Assembly (NCBI RefSeq): GCF_004327985.1
Contig: NZ_SJDL01000002.1
Span: forward strand, 1 to 64,000
Source: Marinobacter halodurans
Lineage (GTDB): Bacteria > Pseudomonadota > Gammaproteobacteria > Pseudomonadales > Oleiphilaceae
DNA: 64,000 nt
Direction: 5' to 3'
A program made the translations under genes and the position numbers. The notes beneath the pieces were generated by a model. It did not search any database. It saw nothing but the letters and a program-made list of their open reading frames with translations, and was not told the DNA's origin. The stretch's first letter is position 1; each line of letters begins with the position of its first letter. Below, piece after piece: positions 45,288-57,290 of the stretch.

Positions 45288-45959
45288 CTAGTGAACGGTC
45301 CCGGAAATGGATTCGTTATGGTCGTCGTCGGGCGAATCATCGCCGTCCCGGTCCGCGGTTTGTTCGGGCCCGTCGAACTGGATCTCGGCCTGGATCTTTT
45401 CCTCGATCTCGCGACCGATCTCCTCAAGGTCACGAATCTCGGACAACGGTGGCAGTTGCTCCAACGACGTCATGTTGAAGTAATCGAGAAACTGGCGTGT
45501 GGTGGCATACATCGCCGGCCGCCCCGGAACGTCCTTGTGCCCGACAATCCGCACCCATTCTCGCTCCATGAGCGTGCGGATGATATTGCTGCTAACCGTA
45601 ACCCCTCGGATATCCTCAATTTCCCCCCGAGTGATGGGTTGGCGATAGGCGATCAGCGCCAGGGTCTCCAGCAGCGCGCGGGAATAGCGCTGCGGCTTTT
45701 CCTCAAACAGGCGCCCCACCCAGCGGGCGTAGTCCTCGCGGATCTGGAAACGGTAACCACTGGAGACCTTGCACAGGGCATAGCTGCGGTCTTCGCAAGC
45801 CTGTTCCAGTTGGCTGAGCGCGTGTTCCATCACCTGGCGGGCCGGGCGCTCATCCTCGGTGAAAAGCTCTCGCAGCTGATCCAGATTCAGGGGTTTTCCA
45901 GCCGCCAATAGCGCGGCTTCGATAATCAGCTGTATACGACGAATCTGTTCTTCGCTCAT
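45288..45959 (-). CDS. scpB: Segregation and condensation protein B
   Basis: Partner of SMC and ScpA. The 223-residue protein has the tandem winged-helix ScpB fold: RIQLIIEAALLAAGKPLNLDQLRELF, YSRALLETLALIAYRQPITRGEIEDIRGV and LMEREWVRIVGHKDVPGRPAMYATTRQFLDYF. A short acidic tail (DRDGDDSPDDDHNES) follows. It is 17 bp downstream of scpA. Confidence 0.95.
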   Translation of the reverse strand: MSEEQIRRIQLIIEAALLAAGKPLNLDQLRELFTEDERPARQVMEHALSQLEQACEDRSYALCKVSSGYRFQIREDYARWVGRLFEEKPQRYSRALLETLALIAYRQPITRGEIEDIRGVTVSSNIIRTLMEREWVRIVGHKDVPGRPAMYATTRQFLDYFNMTSLEQLPPLSEIRDLEEIGREIEEKIQAEIQFDGPEQTADRDGDDSPDDDHNESISGTVH

Positions 45960-45976
45960 TCAGGTTGCCCTGTCCT

Positions 45977-46840
45977 TCAGTTTGCCGCCCTGGCCCGCAC
46001 ATGGATCGAGCCAAGCACCTCTCCCTGCACGACCTCGATCAGCTGCTCCTTGACCAGCTCCAGTGTCGCCAGGAACGTCACAACCACGCCCAGGCGCCCT
46101 TCCTCGATGGTAAAGAGGCTCTCGAAGCGGACGAAGGCGTCACCCGACAGGCTGGACAGGATATGCGACATCCGCTCGCGCGTGGACAGCTTCTCCCGCT
46201 CGACATGGTGGTTGGTGAACAGGTCGGCCCGGCGGATAACATCGCGCAGGGCCAGCAGCATATCGCGCAGCTCCACATCCGGGTGAATCTGGCTTTGCGG
46301 CAATCGTGGCAGCGAGGCGGATGTGGCGAACGTGTCCCGTTCCATACGCGGCAGCTCATCCAGATCCTCCGCCGCCTTCTTGAAGCGTTCGTATTGCTGG
46401 AGCCGGCGGATCAATTCGGCGCGGGGATCGACTTCTTCCTCATCTTCGCTCTCCTGGCGCGGCAGCAACATCCGCGATTTGATTTCCGCCAGCGTTGCCG
46501 CCATCACCAGATACTCCGCCGCCAGTTCGAAGCGCATGGCTTCGATGGCGTTGATGTAATCCATGTACTGTCGGGTAATCTCGCTGACATCGATATCCAG
46601 GATATCCATGTTCTGGCGGCGAATCAGGTAGAGCAGCAGATCCAGCGGTCCCTCGAACGCTTCCAGGAAGACCGCCAGGGCATCCGGCGGGATATAGAGA
46701 TCCTGCGGGATGTCCTTGACCGGCTTGCCAAGCACACGGGCAACCGACGAGGCATCCGCCGCCGTATCGGGTGACACCTGTTGCTCACCCTCTGGTCCCT
46801 GGGACTCCGCTGTGTCCTGCACCTGCTGATCGTCAGTCAT
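45977..46840 (-). CDS. scpA: Segregation and condensation protein A
   Basis: Kleisin that bridges the SMC heads. The 287-residue protein has the ScpA N-terminal domain (FEGPLDLLLYLIRRQNMDILDIDVSEITRQYMDYI), a middle helical region (MAATLAEIKSRMLLPRQ) and a C-terminal winged helix (VVTFLATLELVKEQLIEVVQ). The acidic N-terminus before residue 45 is specific to this lineage. Located between trpS (33 bp upstream) and scpB. Confidence 0.95.
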   Translation of the reverse strand: MTDDQQVQDTAESQGPEGEQQVSPDTAADASSVARVLGKPVKDIPQDLYIPPDALAVFLEAFEGPLDLLLYLIRRQNMDILDIDVSEITRQYMDYINAIEAMRFELAAEYLVMAATLAEIKSRMLLPRQESEDEEEVDPRAELIRRLQQYERFKKAAEDLDELPRMERDTFATSASLPRLPQSQIHPDVELRDMLLALRDVIRRADLFTNHHVEREKLSTRERMSHILSSLSGDAFVRFESLFTIEEGRLGVVVTFLATLELVKEQLIEVVQGEVLGSIHVRARAAN

Positions 46841-46873
46841 CGCTGCTCCCGGGCCAGCGGTCGTCCCGCGCCA

Positions 46874-48088
46874 TCAGCGGTAGGACAGTCCCATGGCATG
46901 ACGGACCTCGTCGAGGGTTTCCCGCGCGGCGTCGCGGGCACGCTCGCAACCTTCCTCGATGATCGAGCGAATCAGCTCCGGATTGCTCTCATACTCGCGG
47001 GCGCGTTCATGCAACGGGCGCTGTTCTTCGACGATGGCATCGATCAGCGGCTTCTTGCAGTCCAGGCAACCGATCCCGGCACTGCGGCAGCCGGTCTGCA
47101 CCCACTCCTGGGTATCACTGTCGGAATAGACCTTGTGCAACCCCCAGACCGGACACTTTTCCGGCTCGCCCGGATCGGTCCGACGCACGCGCTGTGGATC
47201 CGTCTGCATGACACGGATCTTATGCGCGACGGCATCCGGCTCTTCCCGCAGGCCGATGGTGTTCTGATAGGATTTGGACATCTTCTGTCCGTCCAGGCCC
47301 GGCATTTTGGAATCCGGCGTCAGCAGTGGTTGCGGCTCCGGCAGAATGACCTTACCGCCACCCTCGATGTAGCCGTAGAGGCGCTCACTGTCGCCCATGG
47401 AAATGTTCTGCTGCTCCTTGAGCAAAGCCCGAGCCCGGTCCAGGGCTTCCACATCGCCCTCTTCCTGGTACTTGCGCTTCAGCTCGCGATAGAGCTTGGC
47501 GTTCTTCTTGCCCATCTTGGTGATGGCGGCCTCCGCCTGCTCTTCGAAGCCCGGCTCACGACCGTAGATGTGATTGAAACGGCGCGCGATCTCGCGGGTG
47601 ATCTCCACGTGCGACACCTGATCGGCGCCCACGGGCACCCGGCCGGCCCGATACACGAGAATATCGGCACTCTGCAGCAGCGGATAGCCCAGGAAACCAT
47701 AGGTCGCGAGATCTTTCTCACGCAGTTTTTCCTGCTGATCCTTGTAGGTCGGAATACGTTCCAGCCAGCCCAGTGGCGTGATCATCGACAGCAGCAGGTG
47801 CAGTTCCGCATGCTCAGGCACCTTGGACTGGATAAAGATGGTCGCCGAGCCCGGATTCACACCGGCGGCCAGCCAGTCGATCACCATTTCCCAGACGCTG
47901 GACTCAATACCGCGGGTATCGTCGTACTGCGTCGTCAGCGCGTGCCAGTCGGCCACAAAGAAGAAGCACTCGAATTCATGCTGGAGTTTGACCCAGTTTT
48001 TCAACACGCCATGGTAATGACCAAGGTGCAGCTTTCCGGTGGGACGCATACCAGACAGCACGCGCTGCTGGGGATCTACAGAACTCAA
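46874..48088 (-). CDS. trpS: Tryptophanyl-tRNA synthetase
   Basis: Charges tRNA-Trp. This 404-residue class I synthetase has the HIGH-type motif (GKLHLGHYHGVLKNW), the KMSKS motif (GQKMSKSYQNT) and the extra C-terminal segment with four Cys (KCPVWGLHKVY...GCRSAGIGCLDCKKPL), as in the longer TrpS forms of pseudomonads. Start is TTG at 48088, with AAGGAG 8-9 bases upstream. A three-codon ORF ATG-CTT-TGA overlaps this start. Confidence 0.93.
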   Translation of the reverse strand: MSSVDPQQRVLSGMRPTGKLHLGHYHGVLKNWVKLQHEFECFFFVADWHALTTQYDDTRGIESSVWEMVIDWLAAGVNPGSATIFIQSKVPEHAELHLLLSMITPLGWLERIPTYKDQQEKLREKDLATYGFLGYPLLQSADILVYRAGRVPVGADQVSHVEITREIARRFNHIYGREPGFEEQAEAAITKMGKKNAKLYRELKRKYQEEGDVEALDRARALLKEQQNISMGDSERLYGYIEGGGKVILPEPQPLLTPDSKMPGLDGQKMSKSYQNTIGLREEPDAVAHKIRVMQTDPQRVRRTDPGEPEKCPVWGLHKVYSDSDTQEWVQTGCRSAGIGCLDCKKPLIDAIVEEQRPLHERAREYESNPELIRSIIEEGCERARDAARETLDEVRHAMGLSYR

Positions 48089-48252
48089 AGCATGAACTCC
48101 TTACTGGATGATACCGGGATGCCCGGTGACGCATCGAAACGGCCGGACCGAACATGGTCTTCGCCGGGATTATAACGAATGTGCCGGTCAGGTTAACGCT
48201 AAAACGGACTGCGTCACAGACCTGCGCGCGGCGAAGCCCGCCCAGTTTAAAC

Positions 48253-48300
48253 GAAAAAACCCCCGCTCTCTCCCCGAAAGGAGAAAACAGGGGTCTATTT
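48253..48300 (-). terminator. Terminator after sucD
   Basis: On the minus strand a long imperfect hairpin (GACCCCTGTTTTCTCC-TTTC-GGGGAGAGAGCGGGGG) is followed by TTTTTT. It closes the sucCD end of the TCA gene cluster, before trpS. Confidence 0.8.
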
Positions 48301-48314
48301 TCAGGCGATGGCCC

Positions 48315-49187
48315 TTACCAGCCAGTCACTTCTTTCAGCGCCTGGCCGATCTCGGCCAGACTGCGAACGGTCTTGACGCCCGCATCTTCCAGGGCCGCAA
48401 ACTTGTCGTCTGCCGTGCCCTTGCCACCGGCAATGATCGCACCGGCGTGGCCCATGCGCTTGCCCGGAGGCGCCGTCACACCGGCGATGTAGGACACGAC
48501 CGGCTTGGTCACGTTGTCCTTGATGAAGGCAGCCGCCTCTTCCTCGGCCGTACCGCCGATCTCACCGATCATGACGATCGCTTCCGTCTCGGGGTCTTCC
48601 TGCAGCAGCTTCAGCATGTCGATGAAGTTGGAACCCGGAATCGGGTCGCCACCGATACCGATACAGGTGGACTGACCGTAGCCGAAGTCGGTGGTCTGCT
48701 TGACCGCCTCGTACGTCAGGGTGCCGGAACGCGAAACGATACCGACCTTGCCCTTCTTGTGGATGTGGCCCGGCATGATGCCGATCTTGCACTCGTCCGG
48801 GGTAATCACACCCGGGCAGTTCGGGCCGATCATGCGAACGCCCTTGCGATCGACGTACTCTTTCGCGTAGAGCATGTCGATGGTCGGGATGCCTTCGGTG
48901 ATACAAACGATCAGTTCGATGCCGGCATCCGCCGCTTCGATGATGGCATCCTTACAGAAAGGCGCCGGCACGTAGATAACGGTGGCCTGCGCGCCAGTGG
49001 CTTCAACCGCTTCGCGAACGGTGTTGAAGACCGGCAGCCCCAGGTGCTCGGTACCGCCCTTGCCGGGGGAGACACCACCAACCATTTTGGTGCCGTACTC
49101 GATTGCCTGCTCAGAGTGGAAAGTGCCTTGTGCACCGGTGAAACCCTGGCAGATCACTTTGGTGTCTTTATTGATCAGGACGCTCAT
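48315..49187 (-). CDS. sucD: Succinyl-CoA ligase, alpha subunit
   Basis: Forms succinate from succinyl-CoA with nucleotide triphosphate synthesis. The 290-residue subunit has the CoA-binding Rossmann part ([33 protein letters not shown]) and the phospho-His loop ([25 protein letters not shown]). The start overlaps the sucC stop by one base (TAATG), so translation is coupled and the subunits are made in equal amounts. Confidence 0.97.
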   Translation of the reverse strand: MSVLINKDTKVICQGFTGAQGTFHSEQAIEYGTKMVGGVSPGKGGTEHLGLPVFNTVREAVEATGAQATVIYVPAPFCKDAIIEAADAGIELIVCITEGIPTIDMLYAKEYVDRKGVRMIGPNCPGVITPDECKIGIMPGHIHKKGKVGIVSRSGTLTYEAVKQTTDFGYGQSTCIGIGGDPIPGSNFIDMLKLLQEDPETEAIVMIGEIGGTAEEEAAAFIKDNVTKPVVSYIAGVTAPPGKRMGHAGAIIAGGKGTADDKFAALEDAGVKTVRSLAEIGQALKEVTGW

Positions 49188-50353
49188 TACTTACCTCCCG
49201 CGGCTTTAACGACTTGCTGTGCAGCATCCGTCAGACTGGTAGCCGCGATGATGTTCAGGCCACTGTCTGCCAGGACTTTGGAACCCAGTTCGGCATTGTT
49301 GCCTTCCAGGCGAACCACGACAGGTACTTTAACGCCGACTTCTTTCACGGCGCCGATAATGCCTTCCGCGATCATGTCGCAACGGACGATACCGCCGAAG
49401 ATGTTAACCAGAACCGCCTTGACCGCGTCGTCGGACAGGATGATCTTGAACGCTTCGGTGACACGCTCTTTGGTGGCACCGCCGCCCACGTCGAGGAAGT
49501 TGGCCGGCTGACCGCCGTGCAGCTTGACGATGTCCATGGTGCCCATGGCCAGACCGGCACCGTTGACCATGCAGCCGATGTTGCCTTCGAGAGCCACGTA
49601 GTTCAGCTCCCACTTGGCCGCATCCGCTTCGCGCGGGTCTTCCTGGCTCGGATCGTGCATTTCGCGGATCTGCGGCTGACGGTACAGCGCGTTGCCGTCA
49701 ACGTTGATCTTGGCGTCCAGGCAGTGCAGGTTGCCGGCCGGCGTGATAACCAGCGGGTTGATTTCGAGCAGCGCCAGGTCCTTGTCTTCGAACAGCTTGG
49801 CCAGACCCAGGAAGATCTTGGTGAACTGCTTGATCTGGTCGCCTTTCAGGCCCAGTTTGAAGGCCAGCTCACGCGCCTGGTAGGGCTGGGCGCCGACCAG
49901 GGGATCGATCTCTGCCTTGAGGATTTTCTCAGGGGTTTCCTCGGCGACTTTCTCGATTTCTACACCACCTTCAGTGGAGGCCATGAAGACAATGCGGCGG
50001 GAACCACGGTCGACAACCGCGCCCAGGTAGAGCTCCTGGTCGATGTCTGTCAGGTCTTCAACCAGGATCTTGCTGACCGGCTGGCCTTTCTCGTCCGTCT
50101 GGTAGGTGACCAGGTTACGGCCCAGCCAGTACTCCGCAAACTCGCGGATTTCGTCCTTGCTGCTCACCAGCTTGACGCCACCGGCCTTGCCCCGGCCACC
50201 TGCGTGAACCTGGGCCTTCACAACCCAGCGCTCACCGCCAATCTCAGCAGCTGCAGCAACGGCGTCCTGCGGAGTCTCGCAGGCGATGCCCTTGGATACC
50301 GGCAGGCCGTATTCAGCGAACAGCTGCTTGCCCTGATATTCGTGCAAATTCAT
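49187..50353 (-). CDS. sucC: Succinyl-CoA ligase, beta subunit
   Basis: Nucleotide-binding subunit of the ligase. The 388-residue protein has the ATP-grasp fold ([69 protein letters not shown] split across the site) and the C-terminal flavodoxin-like domain ([19 protein letters not shown] in variant form). It follows lpdA by about 309 bp. Confidence 0.97.
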   Translation of the reverse strand: MNLHEYQGKQLFAEYGLPVSKGIACETPQDAVAAAAEIGGERWVVKAQVHAGGRGKAGGVKLVSSKDEIREFAEYWLGRNLVTYQTDEKGQPVSKILVEDLTDIDQELYLGAVVDRGSRRIVFMASTEGGVEIEKVAEETPEKILKAEIDPLVGAQPYQARELAFKLGLKGDQIKQFTKIFLGLAKLFEDKDLALLEINPLVITPAGNLHCLDAKINVDGNALYRQPQIREMHDPSQEDPREADAAKWELNYVALEGNIGCMVNGAGLAMGTMDIVKLHGGQPANFLDVGGGATKERVTEAFKIILSDDAVKAVLVNIFGGIVRCDMIAEGIIGAVKEVGVKVPVVVRLEGNNAELGSKVLADSGLNIIAATSLTDAAQQVVKAAGGK

Positions 50354-50662
50354 AGCGTTGTCCCACTCTTATATGGAGGATAACCATTTCAGAAGACACT
50401 GGCCGACCGGGCTCTTCCGCCCCACCCGCCGGTGGCTTCACTCTGGGATACGAACCCGCGTGGTGCGAATTCTGATCGGGCGCATCAGTCTTTGATACGA
50501 CACACCCAGGCAGGCCCTGAGCCGCCGCCCCGGCGACTGACGATGCTGACGGCTGTCAGCACCATGGACCCATGCCGGAAGAGTTCGTCCACACTGAGCG
50601 CCTCGTTGCGCCCCTCTCCGTCTGTACAAGTTGGGCCGGATAAACCGGCCCACTGCTGCTTC
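50354..50662. other. Gap between lpdA and sucC with a GC-rich hairpin
   Basis: 309 bp without a gene. The only clear element is a hairpin GGGCCGG-ATAAA-CCGGCCC at 50633-50651, about 12 bp after the lpdA stop. It has no T-run on the minus strand and so may only attenuate or stabilise the message. A separate sucCD promoter may lie here, but no good -35/-10 pair is visible. Confidence 0.55.
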
Positions 50663-52108
<1,446 letters not shown>

Positions 52109-52143
52109 CTATCCTGTTTCTCTAAATGTGTTGATTAACCGGT

Positions 52144-53391
52144 TCAGACATCCAGCAGAATACGCGCCGGATCCTCGATCATTTCCTTGATGGCCACCAG
52201 GAACTGAACAGCTTCCTTACCATCGATCATGCGGTGATCGTATGACAGCGCCAGATACATCATCGGCAGGATTTCAACCTGACCGTTAACGGCCATCGGG
52301 CGCTCCTGGATCTTGTGCATACCCAGGATAGCGGTCTGCGGCGGATTCAGGATCGGCGTGGAAATCAGGGAGCCGAAAATACCGCCATTGGTAATGGTGA
52401 AGGTGCCACCGGTCATTTCCTCAATGCCCAGTTTGCCGTCACGCGCCTTGGTACCGTACTCGATGATCTTCTTCTCGATATCGGCCAGCCCCAGACCGTC
52501 GACATCGCGAACCACCGGAACCACCAGGCCACGATCGGTGGAAACAGCGACACCGATATCCTGGTAGCCATGGTAAACCATATCGTTGCCGTCGATGGAC
52601 GCGTTAACGGCCGGGAAGCGCTTGAGGGCCTCGGTGGCGGCCTTGGCGAAGAAGGACATAAAGCCCAGTTTCACCCCATGACGCTTCTCGAAGCTCTCCT
52701 TGTACTGCTTGCGCAGCTCCATCACCGGCTTCATGTTGACTTCGTTGAACGTCGTCAGCATGGCCGCGTCCTGCTGGGCATTGACCAGACGCTTGGCGAT
52801 GCTGGCCCGCAGACGGGTCATCGGCACCCGCTTCTCGGGGCGTTCGCCCGGAGCCAGGTCGGCAGCCGGTGCCGCCGTCGGAGCAGCCGCGCTCGGTGCC
52901 GGCGCCGGTGCCGATTCGCCACCTGAGGAGATGTGCTTCTGCACGTCTTCCTTGGTGACACGACCGTCCTTGCCCGTACCCTTGATCGCGTTGGGGTCGA
53001 CGTCGTTCTCTTCAGCCAGTTTGCGCGCAGCCGGGCTCAAGATGGCTTCGCCGCCGGAAGACTTGCCGCCTTCCTCAGCTTTCGGCGCGTCGGCCTTGGC
53101 CTCGTCACCGGAAGACTTGGCATCGGACTTGTCGGCGGAAGCCGTACCTGCCGCGCCCTCCTTGAATTTACCGATAACCTCACCGCTCTCCACGGTGTCG
53201 CCTTCATCCTTGACGATTTCGTCAATGACGCCGTCTGCCGGCGCAACCACTTCAAGGACAACCTTGTCGGTTTCGATATCGACGATCAGCTCATCACGTT
53301 CACAGGCTTCGCCCGGCTTCTTGTGCCAGGTCGCGACTGTGCCCTCGGCAACAGATTCTGGAAAAACAGGGGCTTTGATTTCAGTTGACAT
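52144..53391 (-). CDS. sucB: 2-oxoglutarate dehydrogenase E2 (dihydrolipoamide succinyltransferase)
   Basis: Core of the complex. The 415-residue protein has one lipoyl domain (1-78, lipoyl Lys in [12 protein letters not shown]), an Ala/Pro/Ser/Lys-rich linker, the peripheral subunit-binding domain ([34 protein letters not shown], split over about 118-150) and the catalytic domain ending [18 protein letters not shown] with the active-site His and Asp. Between sucA (26 bp) and lpdA (38 bp). Confidence 0.97.
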   Translation of the reverse strand: MSTEIKAPVFPESVAEGTVATWHKKPGEACERDELIVDIETDKVVLEVVAPADGVIDEIVKDEGDTVESGEVIGKFKEGAAGTASADKSDAKSSGDEAKADAPKAEEGGKSSGGEAILSPAARKLAEENDVDPNAIKGTGKDGRVTKEDVQKHISSGGESAPAPAPSAAAPTAAPAADLAPGERPEKRVPMTRLRASIAKRLVNAQQDAAMLTTFNEVNMKPVMELRKQYKESFEKRHGVKLGFMSFFAKAATEALKRFPAVNASIDGNDMVYHGYQDIGVAVSTDRGLVVPVVRDVDGLGLADIEKKIIEYGTKARDGKLGIEEMTGGTFTITNGGIFGSLISTPILNPPQTAILGMHKIQERPMAVNGQVEILPMMYLALSYDHRMIDGKEAVQFLVAIKEMIEDPARILLDV

Positions 53392-53417
53392 CTCGGATCC
53401 TTAAATTCGGTAACTCG

Positions 53418-56255
53418 TCAAACTTCGAACGCGTCGTTAACCAGTTTTTTCTGCTCTTCAATGTGGACCGAGAGGTGCCCGCATGCCGGTGCGGCGGACG
53501 CGTCCCGACCTGCATACTGAAGATACAGTTTCGGATTGTGGCGGTGGAGTGCCTGGCGCATATGGTGCTGACTGGAATACCAGGCGCCCTGGTTCATCGG
53601 TTCTTCCTGACACCAGACCGCATGGGTCAGTTTGGAGTACGGTTTGAGAACCTCGTCCAGATCGTCCGCCGGGAACGGATAAAGCTGCTCCAGACGCACG
53701 ATGGCGACATCATCCCGCTCGTCGGCTTTCTTCTTCTCCAGCAGGTCGAAATAGACCTTGCCACTGCAGAGAATCAGGCGACGGGCCTTCTTCGGATCCG
53801 TCGGCTCCTTCTCCGGCAATACCGTCTGGAAGGTGCCCTCGGTCAGGTCGTCCAGGCCGGAAGTGGCTTCCTTGTGGCGCAGCAGGCTCTTCGGCGTGAT
53901 GGCGACCAGCGGCTTGCGCAGTGGGCGCTTCACCTGGCGGCGCAGCATATGGAAAACCTGGGCCGGCGTGGTGGGTACGCACACCTGGATGTTGTGCTCG
54001 GCACACATCTGCAGGAATCGCTCCAGACGCGCGGAGCTGTGCTCCGGCCCCTGGCCTTCGTAACCATGCGGCAGCAGTAGCGTCAGGCCGCACAAACGTC
54101 CCCACTTGTGCTCGCCACTGGTCAGGAACTGGTCAATGACCACCTGGGCACCGTTGGCGAAGTCACCAAACTGGGCTTCCCAGACGATCAACGCATCCGG
54201 CGTGGTGGTCGAGTAGCCGTATTCAAAGGCCATAACCGCTTCTTCAGACAGGAGCGAATCGTAGATCTCGAACAGGGGCTGCTTGTCGGAGATGTTCTCC
54301 AGCGGGACGTAGGTCTGGCCGTCCTTCTGGTTATGCAGCACGGCATGGCGGTGCGAGAAGGTACCGCGGCCGACGTCCTGGCCGGTAATACGAATCGGGT
54401 GACCTTCGTTGAGCAGCGTGGCATAGGCCATGACTTCGCCGTAGCCCCAGTTGATGGGCAACGCCCCCTGGGTCATCTTGTTGCGGTCGTCGACAATCTT
54501 GGAGACCTGCCGCTGGACCGCAAAGCCCTCAGGCAGTTGCCCCATCTTCTTGCCGAGGCGCTGCAGGGTCTTCAGGCCCACACTGGTCTTGCACTTGGCC
54601 GTCCACTCGTGACCGAGGTAAGGCTGCCAATCCACGTAAAGCGCCTTGTTGGGCTCTTTCACCAGCGACTTGACGACGTGATCACCCTTATCGAGCGCAT
54701 CGCGATATTCAAGATCCATCGACTTGGCTTCGTCTTCGCCGATCACGCCGGCCTCAACCAGCCGATTGGCGTAGAGTTCGCGGGTCGTCTTACGCTTGCG
54801 GATTTTCTCGTACATCAGCGGCTGGGTCGCTGACGGCTCGTCGGCCTCGTTATGACCGCGGCGCCGGTAGCACACGAGATCGATAACGACATCGCGCTTG
54901 AACTCGTTGCGATAGTCCATCGCCATCTGGGTGGCGAACATGACCGCTTCGGGATCGTCACCGTTCACATGCAGGATCGGCGCCTGGACCATCTTGGCGG
55001 CGTCGGTACAGTACTCGGTGGAGCGGGCGTCTTCCTGCTTGCTGGTGGTGAAGCCCACCTGGTTGTTGATGACGATATGGATGGTTCCACCCACCCCGTA
55101 GCCCCGTGTCTGGGACATCTGGAACGTTTCCATCACCACGCCCTGACCGGCGAACGCCGCGTCCCCGTGCATGATGATCGGTACGACCTGGCTGCCATCC
55201 GGATCCTGGCGGCGCGTTTGCCGTGCACGGACCGAACCTTCGACCACAGGCGACACGATCTCCAGGTGCGACGGGTTGAAGGCCAGTGCCAGGTGAATCT
55301 CGCCGCCTTCGGTCATCACGTTGGATGAGAACCCCTGGTGGTACTTCACATCGCCCGATCCGGCGTCGGCCAGCTTCTTGCCCTCGAACTCGTCGAACAG
55401 CTCACGCGGGTTTTTGCCCAACGTGTTGACCAGGACGTTGAGACGCCCCCGGTGCGCCATACCGATCACGATTTCCTTGGCACCGTAACTGCCGGCACGC
55501 TGGATCAGTTCGTCGACGCAGGGAATCAGGCTTTCGCCGCCTTCCAGGCCGAAGCGCTTGACGCCGGGATAGCGGGAACCGAGGTATTTCTCCAGGCCTT
55601 CCGCAGCAGTCAGACGCTCAAGGATATGACGACGCGTCTTGGCTTCATACTCGGGATTGGAGCGAACCGGCTCCATACGCTGCTGGAACCAGCGCTTGAT
55701 GCGGGTATCGACAACATGCATGTACTCTGCGCCGATACTGCTGCAATAGGTCTGCTTGAGACCATCAACAATATCGCGCAGTTTCATGGTTTCCCTGCCG
55801 AAATTCAGCGACCCGGTCTGGAATTCCAGATCCATGTCTGCGTCACTGAGATCGTGGAATCCGATGTTCAGGTCTTCGACCTGCTCACGCTGCCATACGC
55901 CCAGCGGGTCCAGGTCAGCATGCTGGTGACCACGGAATCGGTAGGCGTTGATTAACTGCAGGACTCGGATCTGCTTGCGATCAGCATCGGAGGTTGCGGA
56001 GGCAGGGACACCACTGGCAGCCAGGCGGCGCTGGTTGCGGGAAATATGCTCAAACTGTTCGCGGATTGCGGAAAGGGAGACATCCCTACCCGATGAACCA
56101 TCTACACGGGGCAGTTTGTCGAAATAATTGCGCCATTCTTCGGGAATGGCATTGGGATCGGTCAGATAGGTTTCGAAAAGCTCTTCAACATAGGTCAGAT
56201 TCCCGCCCTGCAGGTGGGATGTCTGCCATAACTGCTCCATGATGCTTTCATGCAT
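53418..56255 (-). CDS. sucA: 2-oxoglutarate dehydrogenase E1
   Basis: Thiamine-diphosphate-dependent decarboxylase of the TCA cycle. The 945-residue protein has the N-terminal E2-binding helix (TYVEELFETYLTDPNAIPEEW), the ThDP domain (VIGMAHRGRLNVLVNTLGK, HGDAAFAGQGVVMETFQMS, NNQVGFTT) and the transketolase-like pyrimidine domain (RGTFSHRHAVLHNQ, FEYGYSTTTPDALIVWEAQFGDFANGAQ). I chose ATG at 56255 (MHESIMEQLWQTSHL) with GAGGTGAG upstream; 12 more codons are open before it. Confidence 0.97.
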   Translation of the reverse strand: MHESIMEQLWQTSHLQGGNLTYVEELFETYLTDPNAIPEEWRNYFDKLPRVDGSSGRDVSLSAIREQFEHISRNQRRLAASGVPASATSDADRKQIRVLQLINAYRFRGHQHADLDPLGVWQREQVEDLNIGFHDLSDADMDLEFQTGSLNFGRETMKLRDIVDGLKQTYCSSIGAEYMHVVDTRIKRWFQQRMEPVRSNPEYEAKTRRHILERLTAAEGLEKYLGSRYPGVKRFGLEGGESLIPCVDELIQRAGSYGAKEIVIGMAHRGRLNVLVNTLGKNPRELFDEFEGKKLADAGSGDVKYHQGFSSNVMTEGGEIHLALAFNPSHLEIVSPVVEGSVRARQTRRQDPDGSQVVPIIMHGDAAFAGQGVVMETFQMSQTRGYGVGGTIHIVINNQVGFTTSKQEDARSTEYCTDAAKMVQAPILHVNGDDPEAVMFATQMAMDYRNEFKRDVVIDLVCYRRRGHNEADEPSATQPLMYEKIRKRKTTRELYANRLVEAGVIGEDEAKSMDLEYRDALDKGDHVVKSLVKEPNKALYVDWQPYLGHEWTAKCKTSVGLKTLQRLGKKMGQLPEGFAVQRQVSKIVDDRNKMTQGALPINWGYGEVMAYATLLNEGHPIRITGQDVGRGTFSHRHAVLHNQKDGQTYVPLENISDKQPLFEIYDSLLSEEAVMAFEYGYSTTTPDALIVWEAQFGDFANGAQVVIDQFLTSGEHKWGRLCGLTLLLPHGYEGQGPEHSSARLERFLQMCAEHNIQVCVPTTPAQVFHMLRRQVKRPLRKPLVAITPKSLLRHKEATSGLDDLTEGTFQTVLPEKEPTDPKKARRLILCSGKVYFDLLEKKKADERDDVAIVRLEQLYPFPADDLDEVLKPYSKLTHAVWCQEEPMNQGAWYSSQHHMRQALHRHNPKLYLQYAGRDASAAPACGHLSVHIEEQKKLVNDAFEV

Positions 56256-56571
56256 TTTGAATAGCTCACCTCGGACTGGAGCGGGGAGCAATTCACTGAT
56301 GGCAAGGGGTTAACGACAGTCATCCTGAGGGGATTCCGATGACTGCTGCCACCACTGAACTGGCGCGGATGTTTTCCGTTCCCCGGTGGTTAAAACTCAG
56401 CAAAGCCGCGACGAAGACTTTTCAAGCCCACGCCACGGCTTCCGTAGTGTGCCTCCCCCTACCCCACACTGGGTATTAGCCAATGGTGTAAGTCCTTATT
56501 TTGACTTCACCTTACGCCAGGGAAGGCTGGATACATCAGAACAGTATAGCGCCTGTGCCAGCCTTTGCTGA
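56256..56571. other. sdhB-sucA gap, possible internal promoter
   Basis: 316 bp without a gene. On the minus strand a good -10 TATACT (56548-56543) lies just after sdhB, but the -35 region is poor, so an activator-dependent internal promoter for sucAB-lpdA is possible. No terminator hairpin with a T-run was seen after sdhB. Confidence 0.4.
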
Positions 56572-57276
56572 TCAGGTCGCCCGCTGAAGGAGCAGGTTCC
56601 GGATATGGCCAATGGCCTTGGTCGGATTCAGCCCCTTCGGGCAGACACTGACGCAGTTCATGATGCCCCGGCAGCGGAATACACTGAACGGGTCATCCAG
56701 ATTGGCCAGGCGCTCTTCCTTCGCCTGGTCCCGGCTGTCAGCCAGGAAGCGGTATGCCTGCAGCAGGCCTGCCGGACCGACGAACTTGTCCGGATTCCAC
56801 CAGAAGGACGGACAGGACGTGGAACAGCATGCACAGAGGATACACTCGTACAGGCCGTCCAGCTTCTCCCGCTCTTCTGGGGATTGCAGACGTTCGATGG
56901 CCGGTGCCGGATCACGATTGATCAGGTATGGCTGCACCTTTTCATACTGCTGGTAGAACAGGCTCATATCGACGACCAGGTCGCGGATGACCGGAAGCCC
57001 CGGCAACGGCCGAATGACGAGCTTGCCCTTCTTGACGACCTCGGAAATCGGCGTGATACAGCCCAGACCGTTCTTGCCGTTCATGTTGAGACCGTCGGAA
57101 CCACAAACACCTTCGCGGCAGGAGCGACGATAGGCCAGGGACGGATCCTTCTCCTTCAGGAGATTCAGGACGTCCAGCACCATCAGGTCCTTACCCTTAG
57201 GAATTTCCAGCTCAATATCCTGCATGTAAGGCGCGTTGTCAGTTTCGGGATTGTACCGATATACGCTTACTAACAT
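56572..57276 (-). CDS. sdhB: Succinate dehydrogenase iron-sulfur subunit
   Basis: Carries electrons from SdhA to quinone through three Fe-S clusters. The 234-residue protein has the 2Fe-2S motif SCREGVCGSDGLNMNGKNGLGC within residues 53-80 and the ferredoxin-type sets ECILCACCSTSCPS and CRGIMNCVSVCPKGLNP. It follows sdhA by 14 bp. Confidence 0.97.
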   Translation of the reverse strand: MLVSVYRYNPETDNAPYMQDIELEIPKGKDLMVLDVLNLLKEKDPSLAYRRSCREGVCGSDGLNMNGKNGLGCITPISEVVKKGKLVIRPLPGLPVIRDLVVDMSLFYQQYEKVQPYLINRDPAPAIERLQSPEEREKLDGLYECILCACCSTSCPSFWWNPDKFVGPAGLLQAYRFLADSRDQAKEERLANLDDPFSVFRCRGIMNCVSVCPKGLNPTKAIGHIRNLLLQRAT

Positions 57277-57290
57277 TTCTGCGTCACTCC

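Noticed and set aside
48108-49511. 467-codon plus-strand open frame opposite sucD/sucC
   Set aside because: Shadow of the TCA genes; it crosses two real gene boundaries and has no recognisable domain.
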